In this document: piece after piece, positions 1 through 5,193 of the stretch
Layout: each line of letters opens with the position of its first letter
How positions within the stretch are numbered: the first letter of the stretch is position 1
From: Candidatus Methanophagales archaeon
Lineage (GTDB): Archaea > Halobacteriota > Syntropharchaeia > Alkanophagales > Methanospirareceae
Assembly: GCA_021159475.1 (NCBI GenBank)
Contig: JAGGRS010000001.1
Span: 1-5,248 of the forward strand
Reading direction: 5' to 3'
Length of the DNA stretch: 5,248 nt
Position numbers and translations under genes: made by a program
The notes under the pieces: model-generated
Databases searched by the model: none
What the model was told of the DNA's origin: nothing
Seen by the model: the letters and a program-made list of their open reading frames with translations, nothing else

Positions 1-86
1 GAAAGAATATACTGGATTTCAATCTTTTGTCTATTAAAAACTTTCTGTTTTTCCCTGAATTGAAAAAATGTGAGGATGAGCGTGGG

Positions 87-104
87 TTTAAATATAAATA
101 TAAT
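87..104 (+). promoter_or_regulatory. Putative TATA box (box A) for the DUF373-NMD3 operon
   Basis: An uninterrupted A/T run, TTTAAATATAAATATAAT, lies 31-48 nt upstream of the GTG chosen as the start of the DUF373 gene. Archaeal transcription usually starts about 25 nt after the TATA centre, which would put the start near 115-125 and give a short leader. This placement supports the GTG at 135 over the upstream in-frame TTG at 27, because that longer frame would run through the promoter. Exact start site is inferred. Confidence 0.5.
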
Positions 105-134
105 GAAGCCCATATAAGAATAGGGGGCTTCCTC

Positions 135-1280
135 GTGAGCTTGAAGGTAAGGACGCTGGTTATCTGTGTGGACAGGGACAATGATATAGGCGAGAAGGCG
201 GGCTTAAAAACACCTATTCTTGGTAGAGAAGCGAGTATAGCGGCTGCTACTGAGCTCGGACTTGCAGATTCAGAAGATTCCGATATCAATGCGATATTCG
301 AAGCGGTCAGGATATACGATAGACTGAAATCAGAGAGTGCGGGGTCGGTGGAGCTCGCATTGATTGCCGGTGATAAGAATCTTGGAATCGTATCGGACAG
401 GAAGATAGGAGAGGAGCTGGATGAAGTTCTCTCCGGCGTGGAGGCAGAATCTGCAATAGTAGTGAGTGATGGTGCGGAGGACGAGAGTATTATGCCGGTC
501 ATTCAATCGCGGGTGAAGATAGATTCGGTACGAAGAGTGGTAGTGAAGCAGAGTGAGCCGTTGGAGAGCACTTTTTATGTAATAAAGAGGCTGATAGAGG
601 AACCCGAGTTCTCACATACGTTCCTGCCGCCCATAGGACTCATTCTCGTCCTCTTAGCCTTCTCGTTACTGTTTGAACTATCGGGCAAGGCGATAGGCGT
701 GATTCTGGGAGTTTTTGGCATCTATACACTGCTGAAGGGTCTGGGACGCGAGAGGCTGCTGTGGGACCTGCTGGAGCTGCTAAAACAGTCGCTATACAGT
801 GGCAGGATATCATTTGTCACTTATATCTGCGCTGTTGTGTTACTGATTGTGGGCACATTCCAGGGAATGGCAGGCAGCTGGGATTATTTCAGTAAGGTGG
901 ATTCAGAGGTGGGCGGGATTCTGTTACCCGTCGTGGTCTTCATTAAATATGCGATATGGTGGTATGTAGGTGCGGCGTTAGCGCCCATGACTGGTAAGAT
1001 GCTGAATCTGTTCGTAGAGGGTGAGAGGGTGATAGCGCACTGGGCTATTATGTTCTCTGTCATCGCCTCTGGAATTATAGTCTGGGGTGGTAGCAAGAGT
1101 GTGCTGTTATTGAACGAGGGCAATTATCCAATGGCTTATCAGACGCTCTTCTTCGCCTTCTTCGGGGCTATTATCATCTCTCTCATGGGTGTCAAGATCT
1201 CCAGTTATGCAAGAACTATGGAGAAAGGGGGCAGTGAGGATGAAGGAGGAGTGGGCTTAAAAGCACGGGAGAGTGAGTGA
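135..1280 (+). CDS. DUF373 family archaeal membrane protein
   Basis: The product is a 381-residue protein of the archaeal DUF373 family (COG2237), whose biochemical role is unknown. The soluble N-terminal half (about residues 1-160) opens with the family's characteristic VCVDRDND-like stretch (CVDRDNDIGEKAG, residues 11-23), then TPILGREA (26-33) and LADSEDSDINAIFEA (43-57). The C-terminal half has about six hydrophobic segments, near 163-181, 184-201, 226-243, 261-282, 300-317 and 335-353, and ends in a charged tail. The frame is open back to a TTG at 27, but I place the start at GTG 135: an AGGGGG ribosome-binding-like sequence at 122-127 precedes it, the TATA-like run lies upstream, and the family homology begins right there. 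The NMD3-like gene follows after 3 nt, so the two are probably co-transcribed. The family assignment is firm; function is not known. Confidence 0.88.
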   Translation: MSLKVRTLVICVDRDNDIGEKAGLKTPILGREASIAAATELGLADSEDSDINAIFEAVRIYDRLKSESAGSVELALIAGDKNLGIVSDRKIGEELDEVLSGVEAESAIVVSDGAEDESIMPVIQSRVKIDSVRRVVVKQSEPLESTFYVIKRLIEEPEFSHTFLPPIGLILVLLAFSLLFELSGKAIGVILGVFGIYTLLKGLGRERLLWDLLELLKQSLYSGRISFVTYICAVVLLIVGTFQGMAGSWDYFSKVDSEVGGILLPVVVFIKYAIWWYVGAALAPMTGKMLNLFVEGERVIAHWAIMFSVIASGIIVWGGSKSVLLLNEGNYPMAYQTLFFAFFGAIIISLMGVKISSYARTMEKGGSEDEGGVGLKARESE

Positions 1281-1283
1281 GAT

Positions 1284-2021
1284 ATGACGCCCGGTAAATG
1301 GCTGAAGTTCTGTCCGCGATGCGGTAAGATAACCGATGACCTGATTGATTCCCTATGCCGTGAGTGTTTCATGCGTGCCATACGATTGATTGAGCCCGAA
1401 GCGATGAAGGTGAGCGTGGGCATGTGCAGGATTTGTGGCGCTTACTTCAGGGGCGGTGAGACGCGTATAAGTATAGAAGATGCGGTTGTCCATAAGGTGA
1501 CGAGAGAAATAAGGAGGAGATATAGAGATAGACTGGGGAGCTGCGTGGTGGAAGTGAAGCGGATAGTTAAAGATAGCGTAAGAAGGAGAGCGATAGTGAC
1601 AGTGGGTGTGAAGGCGGAGATAAGAGGTGTAACAGTAGAGCAAACGGGCGAGATAGAGGTGGATATAAAAACAGGGACGTGTGATAGATGTAGCAGGATA
1701 GCAGGTGGTTATTATGCCGCCATAGTCCAGATAAGAGCACAGAACAGATTCCCGGCTGATGACGAACTCGCAACTGCGGTAGAAATCGCACAGTCTTCAT
1801 TGAGCGGCGATGATTTCGTATCCAGGCAGCGGTTATTAAAAGAGGGGCTGGATATTTACGTCAGCAGCATGGAGTGTGGGCGCAGGATATCGCGTGCGAT
1901 AGTGAAGCGATTGGGTGGCAAATTCACCGAGAGCCGGAGATTATACGGGCGTAAAGACGGCAGAAATATATACAGGGCTTCGTTTGCCGTCAGGCTACCT
2001 GAGCGAGGGGGGACGAAGTAA
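1284..2021 (+). CDS. NMD3-like ribosome large-subunit biogenesis protein
   Basis: This 245-residue protein resembles archaeal NMD3 (COG1499), the counterpart of the eukaryotic adaptor for 60S subunit maturation and export. With no nucleus, the archaeal protein is thought to act in late 50S assembly or quality control; that role is inferred. Two N-terminal CxxC pairs (C10/C13 and C25/C28), a third in CRICG (C48/C51) and a fourth in CDRC (C133/C136) form the expected zinc-ribbon pattern. The middle region is rich in Arg and Lys (about 71-115), suiting rRNA contact, and is followed by the GGYYAAIVQIRAQNR stretch (141-155) typical of the family. It is much shorter than eukaryotic NMD3 and lacks export-signal extensions. 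The ATG lies 3 nt after the DUF373 stop, and only a weak GTGAG-type ribosome site precedes it, which fits translational coupling within an operon. Confidence 0.88.
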   Translation: MTPGKWLKFCPRCGKITDDLIDSLCRECFMRAIRLIEPEAMKVSVGMCRICGAYFRGGETRISIEDAVVHKVTREIRRRYRDRLGSCVVEVKRIVKDSVRRRAIVTVGVKAEIRGVTVEQTGEIEVDIKTGTCDRCSRIAGGYYAAIVQIRAQNRFPADDELATAVEIAQSSLSGDDFVSRQRLLKEGLDIYVSSMECGRRISRAIVKRLGGKFTESRRLYGRKDGRNIYRASFAVRLPERGGTK

Positions 2022-2038
2022 AAACAAGAGGGCATGGA

Positions 2039-2052
2039 AAAGCTATTTATAT
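2039..2052 (+). promoter_or_regulatory. Putative ftsZ promoter (BRE plus TATA)
   Basis: AAAGCTATTTATAT forms a purine-rich BRE followed by a TATA-like box in the 88-nt gap between the NMD3 and ftsZ genes. The same motif, with 13 of 14 bases identical, lies upstream of the DsrE-family gene at 4198-4211, which strengthens the call. Initiation is expected near 2073-2078, giving a leader of roughly 35-50 nt. A second TATA-like run follows at 2063-2072, so start-site choice is uncertain. Confidence 0.55.
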
Positions 2053-2062
2053 GCACAGAAGG

Positions 2063-2072
2063 TTTTATATAA
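2063..2072 (+). promoter_or_regulatory. Second TATA-like element before ftsZ
   Basis: TTTTATATAA, flanked as GGTT-TTATAT-AACC (2061-2074), is a second TATA-like element about 20 nt downstream of the first. Used as a box A it would start transcription near 2093-2098, leaving a leader of only about 15-25 nt. The GGTT/AACC arms also make it a small inverted repeat that could be bound by a regulator. Both readings are inference. Confidence 0.35.
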
Positions 2073-2109
2073 CCAGTCCTTCTTTAGAATTCAGTGGTGA
2101 GAAAAGAAT

Positions 2110-3204
2110 ATGGAGGAAGAGATGGTAGAATATTCTGAGGCGGTTACAGCCGAAGAGGACGAACTATTTGGGATACCGAAGCTCGCCATCATAGGTGTTG
2201 GTGGTGCGGGGAACAATTCAATGAACAGGTTGGAGCAGCTTGGTGGACTGGAGGGCGTGGACAGGATAGCTATAAATACTGACAAGTTGCACCTCGACAC
2301 GATAAAGTGCGAGAAGAAGCTCTTGATTGGGAAGTCGCTCACTCACGGTCTGGGCGCTGGCGGCTCGCCGGAAGTGGGCAGGAAGGCAGCGGAGATGGAT
2401 AAAGAGAAGTTAAGAGCCCTGGTAGCCGGTAAGAACTTCGTGTTCCTGACCGCGGGAATGGGTGGTGGAACAGGCACGGGTGCCTCACCCGTTGTCGCTG
2501 AGGTAGCGAAGGAGGAAGGAGCGATTGTTGTCGCCATGGTCTCTTTCCCGTTCGCTGCGGAGCGAAGGAGGAGGTTGAGAGCAGCAGAGGGTATAGAGGA
2601 GTTGCGGAAGTCGACAGACACAGTTATCGTGCTTGAGAATGACAAGCTACTGGAGCATGCGGGCGACAGACCGGTGAATGAGGCTTTTAAGGTGATGGAC
2701 ATGCTCATCGCTACCACAATCCAGGGCATTGCGGAGACGATAACAAAGCCCTCACTCGTCAACATTGACTTCGCTGACCTGACCGCGGTGATGGCAGAGG
2801 GAGGTGTCGCAGTCATGCTCGTGGGAGAGACGAGGAGGTCAAATAACAAGCCAGAAGCTGTCGTCGCTGATGCACTCAGTCATCCATTGCTGGAGGCGGA
2901 CTACAAGGGTGCAAAGGGCGCGCTTATCCATATCACCGGTGGTGAAGACCTGCAGTTGAAAGAGACGAACGATATCGTGGAGTTGCTCACCTATGACCTG
3001 AATCCAGATGCGAACGTGATATGGGGTGCGCGTATAAACGAGGGATTCGATGGTAGAGTGAGGGTAACGGCGATACTGACGGGTGTGGAGCCGAAATGGG
3101 TGTTTGGAGGCATGTATGACAAGAAAGGTTCCAATAACAGAGCATCTTCGGGGATGAACAGAGGCAGGATTGACAGCCTTATCCCCACCATCAGGAGCAG
3201 GTAA
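2110..3204 (+). CDS. ftsZ: Cell division GTPase FtsZ, archaeal FtsZ2 type
   Basis: FtsZ is the tubulin-like GTPase that polymerises at mid-cell to build the division ring. The 364 residues contain the full set of motifs: GVGGAGNN (29-36), NTDKLHLDTI (56-65), the GLGAGGSPEVGRKAAE loop (80-95), the GGGTGTG tubulin signature (118-124), FPFAAERRRR (147-154), NDKLLE (177-182) and the T7-loop NIDFAD (218-223) needed for GTP hydrolysis across subunits. The wording AINTDK, TAGMGGGTGTG, LEADYKGAKGALIHITGG and NPDANVIWGARI matches archaeal FtsZ2 more than FtsZ1, as I recall those sequences. A short flexible stretch (about 336-350) leads to a conserved-looking C-terminal peptide, RIDSLIPTIRSR. The start is ambiguous: ATG 2110 has GGTGA nine nt upstream (2096-2100), while ATG 2122 has GGAGG at 2112-2116 with a 5-nt spacer, which would drop the first four residues. 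The gene has its own promoter-like elements and converges on the flippase-like gene. Confidence 0.97.
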   Translation: MEEEMVEYSEAVTAEEDELFGIPKLAIIGVGGAGNNSMNRLEQLGGLEGVDRIAINTDKLHLDTIKCEKKLLIGKSLTHGLGAGGSPEVGRKAAEMDKEKLRALVAGKNFVFLTAGMGGGTGTGASPVVAEVAKEEGAIVVAMVSFPFAAERRRRLRAAEGIEELRKSTDTVIVLENDKLLEHAGDRPVNEAFKVMDMLIATTIQGIAETITKPSLVNIDFADLTAVMAEGGVAVMLVGETRRSNNKPEAVVADALSHPLLEADYKGAKGALIHITGGEDLQLKETNDIVELLTYDLNPDANVIWGARINEGFDGRVRVTAILTGVEPKWVFGGMYDKKGSNNRASSGMNRGRIDSLIPTIRSR

Positions 3205-3221
3205 CATGCCCAAACGTGAAG

Positions 3222-4166
3222 TCAGGAAAACACCCCACGCAGACCTATACTATCAACCATGAGCATATTCAATCTAACGAGCAAGGAGAAGGTGAACCCG
3301 ATGGAGATGCCATGAGGCACACCAAGCAGGAAGAACATTACTGCTGCTGCACCTTCCATCAAGCCCAGACCAGAAACAGTTACGGGAACAAACCTGAGGA
3401 TGGTGATAAGTGGATGGAGCAGGAAGTATGCCAGTAAGCTCAGTTTGGTTATACCAAGAGCTAAGCCGATTAGCTGCCATTGCAGGGCGAGCAGAATCCA
3501 GCAGACGAGATATATGAGGAGGATAACATAGAGACTCCCGCGCAGTGAAAAACTCTTCTCCTTTAATTTCATGTACTCTTCCTCGAATCTCTTTATGTAA
3601 GGGATTCGTCTCAATATCCGGTATGAACGCGATTCACCACTCCACAATACCCATAGCATGGCAGTGCCGGCGCCGAGGAAGATGATGCCACCCACGCACA
3701 GTGCCACCAACACGTTCCTGCTTATATCAATGGATATCACTGCTATGAAGAATAGTAACCCGGAGAATCCACCAATTACCTTCAGAATGAACTCTATACC
3801 TTGGGGTGCGAGTATAGCCGCCATACCCTCTGATATACTGCAATTTGCGCGATTCTTCAAGAAATAGGGCACGAGGAAGAAACCTGCTCGTCCTGGTGTG
3901 ACATCAGATGCAATCATACCTGCGAGATGCGCGAATAGCGAATGATAGAAACTGACATGAGTGCCTATCTTCCGCAGCAGATAGAACAGCCGATAGCTCA
4001 TGAGGAGGTTATAGCAGAGATAGGCGAGTGCAGCGCAGCCGAATAAAATGAGGTTCAGACCCCTTAGCGCCTCCACGACCGTCTGAATATCCACTTCGTA
4101 AAACAGCAGTGCCAGTATCCCCGCTCCTATAAGCACCCGGATAAATGTCTTCTTATTCATTTTCAT
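3222..4166 (-). CDS. Flippase-like/LPG synthase TM-domain integral membrane protein (UPF0104)
   Basis: This 314-residue polytopic membrane protein belongs to the UPF0104/lysylphosphatidylglycerol-synthase transmembrane (flippase-like) family. Members are found near lipid and polysaccharide genes and in bacterial MprF, where the domain flips a modified lipid; the archaeal substrate is unknown. Hydrophobic segments fall near residues 8-24, 37-56, 128-148, 153-175, 209-234, 244-265, 271-290 and 293-310. The SDVTPGRAGF stretch (87-96) matches the family's conserved T-P-G-R motif, and the late G-L-G-x-x-E-G-A sequence (267-273) is also typical. It lacks the soluble aminoacyl-transferase domain of full MprF. 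The frame extends to a TTG at 4199, but I choose ATG 4166 because the TTG overlaps the promoter region; ATG 4160 is also possible. The stop lies 17 nt from the ftsZ stop on the opposite strand. Confidence 0.85.
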   Translation of the reverse strand: MKMNKKTFIRVLIGAGILALLFYEVDIQTVVEALRGLNLILFGCAALAYLCYNLLMSYRLFYLLRKIGTHVSFYHSLFAHLAGMIASDVTPGRAGFFLVPYFLKNRANCSISEGMAAILAPQGIEFILKVIGGFSGLLFFIAVISIDISRNVLVALCVGGIIFLGAGTAMLWVLWSGESRSYRILRRIPYIKRFEEEYMKLKEKSFSLRGSLYVILLIYLVCWILLALQWQLIGLALGITKLSLLAYFLLHPLITILRFVPVTVSGLGLMEGAAAVMFFLLGVPHGISIGFTFSLLVRLNMLMVDSIGLRGVFS

Positions 4167-4197
4167 CTCTGCGATACGATACACAACATTGAGAACC

Positions 4198-4212
4198 AAA
4201 GTTATTTATATA
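4198..4212 (+). promoter_or_regulatory. Promoter of the DsrE-family gene, possibly shared with the divergent gene
   Basis: AAAGTTATTTATAT (4198-4211) is a BRE/TATA-type element nearly identical to the one upstream of ftsZ. Its polarity points rightward to the DsrE-family gene, with initiation expected near 4232-4236 just before the ribosome-binding site. Read on the minus strand the same bases give TATATAAATAA, which sits about 40 nt upstream of the flippase-like start at 4166. No separate TATA box is seen for that gene, so one element may serve both directions. Confidence 0.6.
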
Positions 4213-4237
4213 GTGAGGGTTCTTAAAGAAAATAGCA

Positions 4238-4245
4238 GGAGGTGA
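4238..4245 (+). promoter_or_regulatory. Strong Shine-Dalgarno of the DsrE-family gene
   Basis: GGAGGTGA is a complete complement to the anti-Shine-Dalgarno at the archaeal 16S rRNA 3' end. It lies 3 nt before the ATG at 4249. It is the strongest ribosome-binding site in the window and suggests a well translated gene. Confidence 0.85.
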
Positions 4246-4248
4246 AAG

Positions 4249-4701
4249 ATGAAAATAAAGAAGATAGAAAAGCTCTTAGTGATAGTGAATTCGGGCATGG
4301 ACAAGCCATATAATCAGTATGCAAGCTATGCTATTGCATTTACAGCGAAGAAGATTCATAATATCCCGGACGTTATGATATTCTATGGGCCGCAGGGCAC
4401 GGAGATGGCGAAGAAGGGTAATCTGGCAAAATTAACGTTCTCGGAAGACGTAAAGAAACTCATTGCGGGGCAGTTCGAAGGTTTAAATCCTGAAGACCTG
4501 CCGGACAACCTGGAACAAATGGCGCGATTTGTAAAAGACTCTCTTGGCGTGAAAATCGGGTCGTGTGCAACATTCCACGTAGTTGGTGGCTTCGCTACAT
4601 CAGTAGAAGACACGACAAACATAGAAGATTTCATAATGCCCGTGAAAATCCCGGATGCGGTAGAAGGAGCACTGAGTGCAGATAAAATCCTGTATTTCTG
4701 A
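4249..4701 (+). CDS. DsrE family protein
   Basis: A small soluble 150-residue protein with the DsrE-like fold pattern. An N-terminal beta strand (KLLVIVNSGMD, 8-18) is followed by a helix (SYAIAFTAKKIH, 26-37), a second strand (DVMIFYGPQGTEMAKKG, 41-57), a long helical middle (about 64-99), then VKIGSCATFHVVGG (101-114) and a C-terminal ADKILYF strand (144-150). DsrE/TusD-type proteins relay sulfur on a conserved cysteine; Cys106, the only cysteine here, stands where such a residue is expected. Many archaeal members are uncharacterised, so sulfur transfer is inference from the family. No tus or dsr partner genes are visible nearby. The gene appears to be a single-gene unit, with its own promoter at 4198-4211, a strong ribosome-binding site and a terminator immediately downstream. 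Confidence 0.82.
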   Translation: MKIKKIEKLLVIVNSGMDKPYNQYASYAIAFTAKKIHNIPDVMIFYGPQGTEMAKKGNLAKLTFSEDVKKLIAGQFEGLNPEDLPDNLEQMARFVKDSLGVKIGSCATFHVVGGFATSVEDTTNIEDFIMPVKIPDAVEGALSADKILYF

Positions 4702-4709
4702 ATATTTTG

Positions 4710-4743
4710 GAGAGAAAAAAACATTTCTCTCTTTTTCTTTTTT
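4710..4743 (+). terminator. Hairpin and poly-T terminator after the DsrE-family gene
   Basis: An 8-bp perfect stem, GAGAGAAA (4710-4717) with TTTCTCTC (4724-4731) around a 6-nt AAAACA loop, is followed at once by TTTTTCTTTTTT (4732-4743). It starts 9 nt after the stop codon. Archaeal termination depends mainly on the T-tract, so this should end the transcript. The minus strand has no T-tract after the hairpin, so it acts in one direction. Confidence 0.8.
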
Positions 4744-4760
4744 GTTATGGCTATCTTGAC

Positions 4761-4787
4761 TGTGTAGTCCTGAAATTTTTGGCTTTA
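4761..4787 (+). repeat. Left terminal inverted repeat of the IS remnant
   Basis: This 27-nt end begins TGTGTAGTCC and closes with GGCTTTA. Compared with the reverse complement of 5167-5193 it matches at 21 of 27 positions without gaps, including TAGTCC, a TTTG core and the final CTTTA. The transposase reading frame continues into it on the minus strand, as happens at the 3' end of some insertion sequences. Confidence 0.7.
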
Positions 4788-5148
4788 CCTGCCTCTCATT
4801 CCCGAACACCTCATCAAAAAGCTTGAATGCAACACAGTCAAAGAGCTTCTCTATCTTACCGTTTGTCTGGGGATGCTTTATCCTGGATGTTATCAGCTTT
4901 ATACCCAGGGATTCAAGGTGACGCTTGAATCTGCTGTCCCATTCCTTTTTACCATTCTTTCTGTGAGCTCCGAACTCACTTCCGTTGTCAGCTCTTCTAA
5001 AGGCATGATGCCCCAGTAACCCTCAACAAGCTTATCTACCAAAGCTATGCTGTTTTCAGCGTTAGCATTCTTGAATTCTCTCGCTGCAAGCTCTCTTTCA
5101 TACCTTATGTATGGCTTCCTTCTTCTCTGTTAGTCTGCCGTAACCCAT
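4761..5148 (-). pseudogene. Frameshifted, internally deleted rve/DDE transposase
   Basis: Translation of the minus strand gives consecutive pieces in different frames. MGYGRLTEKKEAIHKV runs from an ATG at 5148. A second frame gives YERELAAREFKNANAENS and continues to IMPLEELTT. A third gives DNGSEFGAHRKNG, then a WDSRFKRHLESLGIK segment, then HPQTNGKIEKLF. The DNG aspartate (4989-4987) and the glutamate of NGKIE (4851-4849) match the second Asp and the Glu of the DDE triad, with 45 residues between them. The segment bearing the first Asp is absent, apparently lost between YEREL and AAREF. The last frame reads on through the left terminal repeat, the terminator and the antisense of the DsrE gene, so the native C-terminus is not recognisable. 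The result is clearly non-functional; similarity is to integrase-core transposases (IS481/IS3-like), subgroup uncertain. Confidence 0.75.
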
Positions 5149-5166
5149 TAGTTGTTTGAAGGTATT

Positions 5167-5193
5167 TAAAGTCAAATTTTTTGGGACTATACA
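5167..5193 (-). repeat. Right terminal inverted repeat of the IS remnant
   Basis: Read on the minus strand this end begins TGTATAGTCCC and finishes TTTGACTTTA, matching the left end at 21 of 27 positions. It lies 18 nt upstream of the first recognisable transposase ATG (5148), the usual place for the 5' end of an insertion sequence. Confidence 0.7.

Larger units (their letters stand above)
4761..5193 (-). mobile_element. Decayed miniature insertion-sequence remnant with rve/DDE transposase
   Basis: About 433 bp are bounded by two imperfect 27-nt terminal inverted repeats, both starting TGT(G/A)TAGTCC and matching at 21 of 27 positions. Inside are fragments of an integrase-core (rve, DDE) transposase read on the minus strand in several frames. 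Complete elements of this kind are around 1 kb, so large internal parts are missing and it cannot make an active transposase. A TATCTT hexamer directly abuts the right end (5194-5199) and recurs 3 nt outside the left end (4752-4757), a possible target-site duplication if the left boundary is really at 4758. The IS481-like assignment is tentative; the broader rve/DDE class is firm. The element sits about 17 nt beyond the DsrE-gene terminator, so it probably did little harm to its neighbours. Confidence 0.75.

Noticed and set aside
27..134. Upstream extension of the DUF373 frame from a TTG at 27
   Set aside because: It runs through the A/T-rich promoter-like stretch, has no ribosome-binding site, and the added 36 residues do not resemble the family; GTG 135 fits better.
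2343..2849. 168-codon open frame on the minus strand
   Set aside because: It is wholly antisense to the well supported ftsZ gene, and its Ser/Pro/Ala-rich translation shows no recognisable domain.
2839..3213. 124-codon open frame on the minus strand
   Set aside because: Antisense shadow of the 3' part of ftsZ with no recognisable protein features.
4167..4199. TTG start giving an 11-residue longer flippase-like protein
   Set aside because: It abuts the TATA element, leaving no room for a transcribed leader; the ATG at 4166 is better placed.
4383..4724. 113-codon open frame on the minus strand
   Set aside because: Antisense shadow of the DsrE-family gene, beginning in the terminator.
4600..4809. 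69-codon open frame on the minus strand starting at a GTG
   Set aside because: It is the tail of the broken transposase frame reading through the terminal repeat, the terminator and antisense DsrE sequence; it is not a separate gene.
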